Of a stretch of DNA of 64,000 bases, positions 13,501-23,808 are shown piece after piece. A model generated the notes under the pieces. That model made no database searches. It saw only the letters and a program-made list of their open reading frames with translations, and was not told the origin of the DNA. A program made the position numbers and the translations under genes. The stretch is from Opisthocomus hoazin. Taxonomy: Eukaryota; Chordata; Aves; Opisthocomiformes; Opisthocomidae. The stretch spans positions 17,817,001 to 17,881,000 of the forward strand of contig NC_134427.1 in the NCBI RefSeq assembly GCF_030867145.1, in the 5' to 3' direction. Numbering within the stretch: position 1 is the stretch's first letter; the number at the start of each line of letters is the position of its first letter.

Positions 13501-16500
13501 GTGAGGCAGGAGGTGACAGGCTCTTTGCACTTCTGTCGTTTTACAACTTGTTTCCTTAGAATCCAGAAGATTCAGCAGTTTTGCTGTGGCCTTAATCCCG
13601 TTGCTGTAGCTAAAGTCCCATGTCATCGTGTCTCCTTGATGAAAGACGCCCTCTTCTTCCATCGTCTTCTTCACCTGTAAGTTTGAATTATTTGTGAAAG
13701 GATGTAACGCTAAAAGCTGGAGCACAGCTCGTACTCAGGAAAGGAGATGCATCTCGGGGCACTGCAGATTTTGCTAGGTGTTTTTTTTACTATTGGCTGT
13801 TTCACTTAATATACCCCCATTAACTGGGTAATTTTTCATTTCTTAACCAAAAGAGCAGTAACTCAAGTTTTGGAGGTTACATTTCTGTAGTGATACAGTT
13901 CATAATCACAGATTTAAATTGTTTTGTGTTGTTATTATTTAGCTCATCTGCTTCATAGTGTCAAACGTAGCTTGTGATTTCTGCTTCTGGGAGAGTAGGA
14001 ACTGTGTAGCTTGCATAGCCCCCAAAATGCAAATATTATATAAAATGTAGATTTTATATTACCTGAATTATATGTCTAAGATGTAAGTTTATAGTATAAA
14101 AATGAAGAATATTGAAAAACTGAGATGTTTCCACACCCCTCTAGATGGTTGTGGTGTAGTACTGAATTTGAAATGCATTTTCACGGTGAGTTGTGTTAAG
14201 CCTTTTAGAAGAATGGGAACAGGAAAATAATTTAACGAATGAAGATACCGGTAGGGGATATGGAAACAGGATGGAAAAACTAATAGACTGATTTTCCAAA
14301 GTTTTGGAGGGGGGGGGGGAAGCCAGAAATCTGAAAATTATTCTTTTCCTATGATTTGCCTGAAAGAGTGTTAGAATCTCAGTAAGCTTAAATGGTACAA
14401 TTCAAGCGACCTTGGAACTAAAAATTGATAGCTAAATCATACAGAGACTTCTGTATAATTGTAGGAGTACAGTGCCTTTCATGAAAAATACTTCATTATA
14501 TTCCTGCTTGTGTCATGAATAAAACATTCATCTTATTGGAACTGCCAGAGAAATTTGAAACAGGATTGCTCCTTCCTTTTTTATAGTTTTGGTTTGGTTT
14601 GGTGGGGGTTTATTTTAAGTCTTGTGCTCTTGGTGTTGGCTCTCCCATTCTCTACTTTTATCTTTAGTGTCTCTTTATATCTCTCTCTTAGTATGCTTCA
14701 GGTTTAGGGTTTGGTAGGATTTTTGTGTGTTGGTTTTGGGTTTTTTTTATTGCGTTTGGATTTTTTTTGCCTTATTTTCTACCTTATTTTTAGGTGCTGT
14801 TGTCTGTAGGCAGTTCATTTCAGTGGCAGCAATTGTCAGAACTAAACCTTTGTTTTAGATAGGTTTTCCTTGTCCAAATTAAAAATGCTAATATCTCTTT
14901 CTCATTTTGCTTTGTACTAAACACTTCATAAGGTGTGGTATAGTTAAAATTATTTTCTTGAGACCTTTAGTCCTTTCTCTTCCTTGGTCACGTTGGGTAA
15001 CACTGATTTATACGTTCATTAATGGCTCTATTTGGTTATGTCTTAGTGTTTGCCTTTTGACATCTCTGTAGGGCCATGCGCTTAAGGTACAGCACACCAG
15101 GTTTTTCTATAGTAGCTGCTATTTATTCCTTGCTTCTCATACATACAGCTAAATTTCCTCTCAAGACATGCATCTTGTGAGTTCACGAAAACTTTTTTCT
15201 TCTCTCTGCCCTTGGCAGATGCAAATTTGTCCCACTCTCATCTACTGAGAGCACTGCACTGCCATGAATCCATTCTTCTTGTTTATTGCTCTATTCCTTA
15301 CCCATACGATGTCTTCATGGAGAAAAATACAGTATGAAAATCATTCTCAAAATGGTACATTTCTGTTGGCATGGTCATACTTATTTCGAAGATGAAGCGA
15401 GTATAAAAGTCTTTGTGACTGAAGTAAAGAATTAGGAGGATCTAATAGCCTACTATAACCTGAGCAGCTGACTGACTTCCTAGGATGATAAACCCTGATT
15501 GGAAGCTTAAGTAGGACCTGTTCGAAAAACAGACAAATGAGGCTGAGCTGATGGATTTATGTAAGCTTTGGCGCTGAATCAGTAGATGATGTGTAGATAC
15601 ATACCCTCTTTATAAAATAAAGTAAAAAAATTTTTAAGCAGAATTTTTTTTAAAAAGGCTCTAAGTAATTAGATGCAAGTAAATGGGGTTTACAAGTCAT
15701 AGCATAAATAATTCCTATGATTCTTGTGATTTTAATCCTTGTAAGTATGCTTTCAGTTAGCAGCATGTACCTTGCTTGATCTAATTGCAACTGAGCCGGC
15801 ACAAAGTGAAATTCAGTGAAGTGACATACGGATAATCTGTGTGTCAGCTGGTACAGTATGTTCTGTTTGGTATTTACTTGGTGCACTACTCTCACATTTC
15901 AAAATTCAGTCAACAGTAAACACGAACATCGCTCTCATAGTCAGCGTGTCAAGCAGTAGAAGCTCCATGTTTATGTACCCTCTGGTCAGGAACAAGAGGC
16001 TGTGCAAGTAGGTTTCTGACTTGGGGTTACTGCCATCCCCGTCATGTGCAAGAATTAAAAATAACTCCTTATAATGCCAATCTTTTTGAGGATTAAGGAT
16101 GGAAATAATCCTGTCTAATAAAATATACTTGAAAAGCAGGTTACATACTTTTCCTTTGAAGCATTTCAGATCTAGATAATGCAATGATGTTGTATTTTTG
16201 CATAAAATCATACCTGTTCATATTTTTAAACCTGAATTGAATATGTTTGGCTTGTAAAACTACAGTGCACAATTTTGCATTTTGAATAAGTTCACAGTTT
16301 TGGTATAAATTCTTGTCTGGTTTTTTTTCTGAGATGTAGTCAAGAGACTATGTAAATTGGTACTTTAGCTTGGAAGCGGGAGTTGTGACAAATACCTTCA
16401 GACGTTTAAAAGCAGGATTAAACGTGGCTCAGCTTCTGGAAGTCTTTGAGGCTAAAATAGGCTTTGTTTACTCACTGCATATATAAGAAGGAATTTAATG

Positions 16501-16882
16501 CTTCATTAATAAAGTCTCCTGGGTTTTATAAGCAAAAATGAACTTGAACATTTCTGGACCTTTGACTTTTAATTAATATGTGATTAATTAAATCTGTGGA
16601 GAAAGTGTGAATTAACTTCCATATACGTAAAGTATACTTTCTGAACTCAGGTCTGCTGCTGGTATGTATTGTGAAGTCTTGTGTAGGTGTCTTAGTTGGC
16701 TGCTTTTTGTGAAGTTACGTTTTTTTGCCATAAACCATTCAAAAAATTACCTTCAGTTATTTTTCTTCTGCAGTTAATGTTTGAGTGCTGTTATGGTGCA
16801 AGATATTGTTCTAAATAATTTTTCTAGTTAGTTCGAGTAAGGCAACTGTTAAAATACCTGTGTAAAAATACTATTCCTAAGT

Positions 16883-17025
16883 TAGTTTTAATTTTATACT
16901 TTGAATAGTTGCTTTTAACAGTTGTTTGAAATAAAAGTAATTAAACTTGATGCTAGTTTTAATTTTATACTTTGAATAGTTGCTTTTAACAGTTGTTTGA
17001 AATAAAAGTAATTAAACTTGATGCT
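16883..17025. repeat. Perfect 71-bp tandem duplication
   Basis: Positions 16884-16954 and 16955-17025 are identical over all 71 bases, with the shared period extending one base further left. The unit begins 'agttttaattttatacttt' and ends 'aattaaacttgatgct'. Complete identity implies a recent duplication, or an assembly duplication. Confidence 0.97.
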
Positions 17026-18164
17026 GCATTCAAAGTAGTACTAATGTTGTATTTAAAGCAGTACTTGCATAGCAAGTTTGCCTCAATGCTTAATGAATAT
17101 ATTAATGTCTTTTATTTAGAAATTATACTGAAATGTAAACTGGCTATGTTTAGAGGGGCTGTCGTAAGGAAAGGGCTTCATAATGTGGGTAGAGCATTGT
17201 TAAAGCTAGCAGGTACCTGTGAGGGATTTGTCCTGCTTCTGTCATTGCAGGATTTAGACGTGGTTTGAGAGGCTCCTAGAAGGGTGGCTGAATGTTTCTG
17301 ATCCGAAAGATTAAATAATGTGGTTGATGTAATTTGAAACAGTTGCTTCATATTAAAGAATTGATCTGTGGTGATTGGATCTTCAGTCAGTACTTACTGC
17401 TCTCCTGGTATGTGCTTTTCACGCTGTTTAGATGGTGAGGACTGAGATAAATTGCTCAACTCCAGAGAACCCAAATGTGGCAGATACTTTGGTTATCGCC
17501 ATGTTGAGAACATAATTTTTTGGTTTTGTTCACTGTGTTAACAGAAGGGGTATTGAAGTATTCATAGCACTGTAGAAAAAGCTGTTTGAAAGAATAAAGC
17601 TGCTAATCTCAGTGTTCCAAGTGAAGAATGCATTATATGCAGGTTTTTTTAGTTTTATCCTAATGCTTATTTCCAATTACATTTTCCCTTAATTCTTGGA
17701 ACTTCCAGTACCGTACAGAGAAATATTTTTTTTTCTGCTTCAGATACCGCTGTTACATCTGACTGAAAGGCATTATCCTATGATTTCCATTGCAGTTGAG
17801 GGTGGTACAGATACTGAATTTTAGGTAGCTCAGTTGGTTTATTTTTGCATAGCATTCACAGTTAATTAAAAGTAATCAATAAAACTGAAAAATGACTTCT
17901 CAGTTAATTGAATATCATCTCCATCCTGATTTATAATATTTCAATTTAGTCTTTCATCCTCTCCCTTCCCTCCTTGTGTCTTTGCTCAAGTGTTTCCTTC
18001 TCAGTTCCATAATGTTGTTAAAACACCCACATATCTTTCCAGGAAACACCAAGAAGATCAACAGAGTAAGTGGAGTAAAACTAATACAAACTGGTTTAAG
18101 TAATAGTTTAAAACTTATGCTGTTATTTTGGTTAGGAAAGTCTGTCACGCGTGAGACGTACCAC

Positions 18165-18882
18165 TGTCCTGGTTTTGGTTAAAACAGAACCAATTCTCCT
18201 TTAGTGAATTTTCCTCTCAGTGAATTTCTTCTAAGTAACTGCATTTTTCTGAAGTTGGCTGCATATTTTACAGTGTCCGCTGCAAAGCTGGTAACACCTG
18301 ATGGTTATAGTTTTACTGAGCTAATGGTAGGCATGGAATGCGGAAAATGCCCATGCTTACAATTGTTACTGTAGCAGCCAAGGCCGCTGATGGACCTTCT
18401 GGGTTCCGCAAGCGAGGAGTCGCAAAGGGTTGTACTTGCGGGGAGGGGCAGGCAGAACAGGTGACCCAGCATGGACTAACGTGGTGCCATACGACTCGTA
18501 CTCAGTTTAAAGCTGGGGGGTCACGAGGGTCTCACTCTCTTCGTCCATGGCTGGATCCTGAAGAGGACCCTGCTCCTTGTCCTGCTGGTGAGCCTGATCC
18601 AGATTCTGATCCGTGCATTCCTGAGTCCAGTTCCCATCTGCTGTGGTGTCCAGTCCAGGGTGTCCTGGTGCCTGCCCCTGTGGCGCGCAACGCTCCAAAC
18701 TCAGAATCGGTTTTGTGTATTTTGCCTTATTTCTCTTAGTGTTATTAGTGAAGCTGCTTTCATTTCCAGAGTGTAAGTCTCTCTCACTTTTCCTCCTTTT
18801 CCCTTTCCATGGTGGGGAGGGCAGGGGTTAATAGTGAGCATCTGCCACTCTCTTTATTGCTGCCCTGCTCGAAATGGTAACA
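18165..18882 (+). mobile_element. Solo LTR of an avian endogenous retrovirus
   Basis: The 718-bp element starts TGTCCTGG and ends GGTAACA, giving the TG...CA termini of a retroviral LTR. It is flanked by an exact 5-bp target-site duplication, ACCAC, at 18160-18164 and 18883-18887. The opening TGTCCTGGTTTTGG resembles a start common among bird ERV LTRs. No gag, pol or env sequence adjoins it, so it is a solo LTR left by recombination between the two ends of a provirus. The 133-codon frame inside it is not a known protein. No clear AATAAA signal was seen in it. Confidence 0.82.
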
Positions 18883-19935
18883 ACCACCTACATGGTATTT
18901 TGAGGTCTGCAGCCCAGATTTGTAAAGGTAAGAAGCTATTTTGGGAGGAGAAAATGCGCAATGAAACACTGTATCTTTATAAGCACTCTGAAGATGAAGC
19001 CTGCTTCAAAAGAAGTGGACGTTTTAAAATGAAATTATCTAAAAAGTAGATGTTTGCTAATTGCATGAAATAAAATTTTTCAGAATTTTCAGCTTATTTA
19101 CTAAAAAAAAGTTACGAGGTTTCTGAAATTTTCTGGTGTTTGAGGGAGAGAGTGTTAGTGAAAGAGTCCAGAGAAGTACTACAAAACCCAGGCTTACTCA
19201 CGAAGCACAAGTTTGATTTGAAGATCACCCCTGTCAGAGGGCACTGGAGAATTTGGGCCTTACTTAAGATACAATATTTATTAAAATTGCTTTGGTAAAA
19301 TACCTTTTTTAGCTTATGAAAAATAGCAACTTACTGTAAGCAACACATTCATATTATAATGAAGTTTTTTACATATACGAGCAGCTGGTATGTATTAATA
19401 TATTTTTTTATTCTTTATGCATATGATACTGCGATATCATACTTCTTTTTAAGAATGGCAGATTTTAAGATGAGTTCTGATAATGGAGCAGTTAAGTGGT
19501 GCTTAAAACAGAACGTGTAGGTAGTTTATGAGAAGTGGGGGCATAATTAATTCTGTCTCTTAACTTTTTTTTATCTTCATATGTCATAGTCATCATTGTA
19601 CTATGTGGTCACCCCATATGGCATAAGGAATAAAAAAAGCACAAACCAAGGGTGATCTTTTTCTCTCCAGTAAGTTCTTGAGATTTGTCGGGCTTGAACT
19701 TTGGTGTCTTTACCCCTGGTTTCAGTAAGGACAGGGAAGGCAAATTACAGAGAATGGCTCGATAGATCGTCTGTGATTTGCCACAGTTATTTTGTATGCA
19801 ACAGATCAAAGAGGGATGTAGAAGCTCTAGTCTGATTTTGAAGTAAATATAAACAAAAAAAACTTAATACGTAAAAATTTAAATAGGATGAGGGGTTTTT
19901 TTCACTATTTCTGAACTCATTTCTATATAAGTAAA

Positions 19936-19985
19936 AAAATGTATATAATACTACATATGTATATATATAATATATATGTGTATCT
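19936..19985. repeat. TA-rich simple sequence
   Basis: An imperfect run of TA dinucleotides, interrupted by 'ctacatatg' and similar units. A second, smaller TA patch lies near 20296-20330. Both are in XIAP intron 1. Confidence 0.85.
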
Positions 19986-21983
19986 AAAACAATTTTTACA
20001 ACAGAAGTTTAAAAGTTCATGTTTATTTTAAAATCTTATTTTAAATCATTTAGGACTGTTTTGTAAAGATCTCAAGTAACCTTATGGGTCTAACATCATT
20101 ACTACTACACTGCATTCATAAAATAATTTGTATTACTCAAATACCATTAGCTGCAAAATAATTTTCTTATCTGCATGCCTAAGAGACTTTCTACAAGGCA
20201 GCAAACAAAGCCTACCTCACATCCTTCAGAGATTCCTTTTCAAAATATCCATTGAAAACACAAAACAAATGCATGTTTTCAATGTATGAATAGCAGTATA
20301 TATATATAATATACAGATATGTATATTAAAACTACATGTATTGTGACAGCTTTCATATTACTACATGTAATTACTGATTTTTTTTTCCCTTCAAAGTCAA
20401 AACAGGCATATAGGTCAGATTTGTAGGTCAGTCAATATAATTTGTTCAGAAGCCATTTTTGAATTTGCTAAGCTAAAACAAAAAACCACGGTATAATTTC
20501 TAATGTCATTACATTAGTCACAAACTGACTTACAGAAGGAATTAAAACTGGTGCTCAGAAGTAGTCTTGTATCCTTGATTACATGATGCGGGGTCTTTAA
20601 AGTCATGTTTTCTTAACCTGCTTATAGGTTAATTATCTTTGTCATCTTGGCAAAGGATGCAGCAATCCTGCAATGCATAGTCATTTTAACTTTCCCCTCC
20701 ACCTTCTGAACTTTAAAAAAAGTTTTGTCCTTCCTGTAGCAGCTAAATCTGGTATTACATAAGCAATTACTACAACATCTGTAGTAGTAACATTTGCATT
20801 GACCTTACAGAAAGTATCATCAATATTAATGCAGATGTTGAGGAAGCTGAATTTTTGCCTGGTGGCCTACATGATAAAGGTGAGGATTGGAAACATACAT
20901 ATAGAAAATGGAGATGGACAGTTGTTCAAATAAATGCATACTCTGTTCTTCCTTACGTGCATTTCTTTTTGCTTATTGCTGAATTATTGCTTTGTGCTAG
21001 GAAGTCCATTTGGGCAGTCTCATAATAATTTAATTTACCGCTTAATAAAGGAGTCAGTTTAAGATGTGTATCCGCAGTAGCCTGTCTTCTACCCAGGACT
21101 TTCTAAGTCAGTAATATCACTGCACTTGTCAGGGCGAGAGATGCATTTGTACTGTGTTCTGACTTCATCCGTCTTGGGATGAAGGCGAGGACTGTGTCAG
21201 TTTGGTTCTTGCACAGGACCTGCGGGAGCCAGATTGCTTGCTTTCATCGCCATGAAAGAAGGGGCTTGTCTGAGTGCTCTTGGAGGCCTTCGGGCACAGA
21301 AGGGCATGGGGCAGGACTAGCAGTCAGTGCTGCCCCTGGAGAAGTGTAGGCAGGAATAGGAATGTGGGGCAGGTGGTAAGGAGAAGGGCGTTCCTTCGGG
21401 AGGGAAGGGAGGAGAAGCTGAGGTGATGACAGAGGCACAGGAACTTTTGGTAGAGTGTAGGCAGGGTGTGCGGAAGTGGATGATGATCATGGCCTTCTTA
21501 TGGGCAGAAATATATTGTGTTTCAGAACTGGACTGTAAAATCTTGCAAATGTGGTCTGGCTTAGATCAGTATTTTAAATTCATTAACTTTGTATTTCTGG
21601 TTCAGAAGCCTTTTGGCAGGGTTTTGCTTTTGTTAAGTATTTTGTTGATTTCATTCTTGCAATGTTTGTTTGTTAAGAAGCAGAACATACTTTTAAAGCT
21701 GTAAGTGTATAAACCGTGTGTATTTTCCAGGTAAATTTTTATTGGCCTGTAAAACTATGATCTTTCTGCCTTACTTTACAGTTTTGTTTGTTTTATTTTT
21801 AATGTTCTGATGTTTGCCTCTGCATGGCAGAGGAGGCAGGCAAGGGTGAGATGGGAGGGAAGAGGAAGAGGCATTATTTTAGTACATAAAGGGTGGCTAG
21901 TTGAATTTAGCCAGTTTCCAGGCTTGCATATGGGTATGATCTATTCTTCTGTCTGAGTTTTAAAACATTTATTCTTTGTTTAG

Positions 21984-22016
21984 GAAGTCTGAAAGGAGAG
22001 CCCTACTTATGAAGAG
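21984..22016 (+). promoter_or_regulatory. XIAP: XIAP 5' leader of exon 2 with overlapping micro-uORF
   Basis: The acceptor ends at 21983, so exon 2 carries 33 bases of leader before the start codon at 22017. Inside it, ATG at 22009 opens a three-codon frame (Met-Lys-Arg). Its TGA stop at 22018-22020 overlaps the main ATG at 22017-22019. The uORF start has a poor context (T at -3), whereas the main start has G at -3. The arrangement could allow leaky scanning or termination-reinitiation at the XIAP start. In human XIAP the pyrimidine tract at about -34 to -47 has been discussed as an IRES element. Here the equivalent tract is the intron-1 acceptor. Confidence 0.7.
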
Positions 22017-22890
22017 ATGACGTGTAATGGCCCAGGTAACTCGGAAGCTTGTGCCACTCCAGACACTGACTGTGACCAGGAATGTGCACAGGAACACTAC
22101 CGACTAGGAACTTTTGTTGAATTTCCACTTGGCTGTCCAGTTTCAGCATCAGCACTAGCACGAGCTGGCTTTCTTTATACTGGAGAAGGTGACAAAGTGA
22201 AGTGCTTCAGTTGCCATACAACTATTGAAGGATGGGCACCTGGGGATTCTGCAGTTGAGAGACATAAAGAGCTTTCCCCAAATTGCAAATTTATTACTGA
22301 ATCTACATTTCTGGAAAATAACAGACATCCTCTTGCCCTGAACTACCAGCATAGAACTGAAAATGGTTCCAGTGATTCAGCCCTCCCATGTACTCTGGAT
22401 GACCCATCTGATGTGGAGGCAGATTACCTTCTGAGAACTAGGCAGGTTGTGGATATGTCAGATAGCTTGTATCCTGACAACCCTGCTATGTGCAGTGAGG
22501 AGACAAGACTAAAGTCTTTCCACAACTGGCCCCTCAACAGCCAGTTGACACCGAGAGAATTGGCTAGTGCTGGATTCTATTACACAGGTGTTGGTGATAA
22601 AGTGGCATGTTTTTGTTGTGGTGGAAAATTGAAAAATTGGGAACCCAGTGACAGAGCTTGGTCTGAACACAAGAGGCATTTTCCCAAATGCTTTTTTGTC
22701 CTGGGCCGGAATGTTGGAAATGTTCCAAGTGAATCTGTTCCTGTTGAGCATGGGAGAAGTGGTCTGCACAATGCACAGCATCCAAGAAATCCATCTATGG
22801 CAAAATATGGAACACGTTTACAAACATTTTTGTCTTGGATATATCCCGTTGACAAGGAGCAACTTGCTGAAGCTGGGTTCTATAGCATAG
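22017..22890 (+). CDS. XIAP: XIAP coding exon 1: start, BIR1, BIR2 and first half of BIR3
   Basis: This large exon encodes residues 1-291 plus one base of codon 292. BIR1 spans about residues 26-93 and BIR2 about 163-230. The linker before BIR2 has V145-D146-M147, matching human V147-D148-I149, where the aspartate contacts caspase-3. BIR3 begins at about residue 257 and is interrupted before its first zinc ligand. The start follows the micro-uORF, and the protein opens Met-Thr as in human. The donor is GTAAGC at 22891. If the intron is not removed, the frame runs only to 22964. Confidence 0.97.
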
Positions 22891-23764
22891 GTAAGCCAAA
22901 CCTTAAAATGGCTAATCCCTTTTACAAAGAAATTTTATATGAGTATCTAGTTATGAAAAAATAAACTTTTTTTATTCTAATATGGAATGATTTGCCAGAA
23001 TTTCTTTACTCGGTAAACTACGCATAGTTCTTGTGTAAAATTATATACATTATATGAAGTATTTTTAATAGCAAAGTATAAACTTGATTGTAAATTAATT
23101 TTTAGCAGTAAAGCATCCATGTGTGAAATATGTTTTATGAGGGTTTTAGCAGGCGAGGAAAACAATGACAATTATTGAAGTTAATATTTTTTTAAAGAAT
23201 GAAGTGCTGTCCTTCAGATATCTGTCGCAGGTCTGAGGAGTGGGCTTGTGGCCCGTATAGAAGCCTGTGGGCAATACAATCCGGGTTGTGTGCCATTTTA
23301 TTTAGTCCATGTGTGTTTGCATTACCATAGCATTTGAACACCTGAAACTAGCAAATACCATTACTAGCTACTGTAAAAGTTTTATGAAGACAGTGACTCC
23401 AGTGGAGGAGCTTTTACTATTAGACATGTAGTGTACGATTTGGATAAGACCCAAATGTGGATGTCTTTGTGCGTTGGTTCCCAATCAGACTGAATGGCGC
23501 AGTGCTGTTGGAGCTCTCTGAAGTTCTTCACTGAGAGATGCTGTACCAGTGCAAAGTGTTGCTCTTACTTGGTCACAAAGAAAAGGGGATTATCTGGGAT
23601 AATTTCTCACTGTGGTCTTAATTAGTTAGTCTCTTAGTAGCTCTCAGAAGAACTTTTAAAATCTGATTCCATTTGTTTTACTTGTGGCCATAAATAAAAC
23701 TTTTGATATTTTTCATATTGGTGATACTATGGGCAATATTTGAACCCAGCAGTACTGTTTTTAC

Positions 23765-23808
<44 letters not shown>

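Larger units (their letters stand above)
10524..21983 (+). other. XIAP: XIAP intron 1
   Basis: The intron is bounded by GTGAGT at 10524 and by the pyrimidine-rich acceptor 'ttctttgtttag' ending at 21983. It is mostly AT-rich DNA without recognisable exons. It contains a G run at 14309-14319, a perfect 71-bp tandem duplication at 16883-17025, a solo LTR at 18165-18882, and TA-rich simple sequence near 19936-19985. Additional untranslated exons could be hidden here. None was identified. Confidence 0.75.

Noticed and set aside
18338-18739. 133-codon frame
   Set aside because: It lies wholly within the solo LTR and shows no retroviral or cellular protein similarity.
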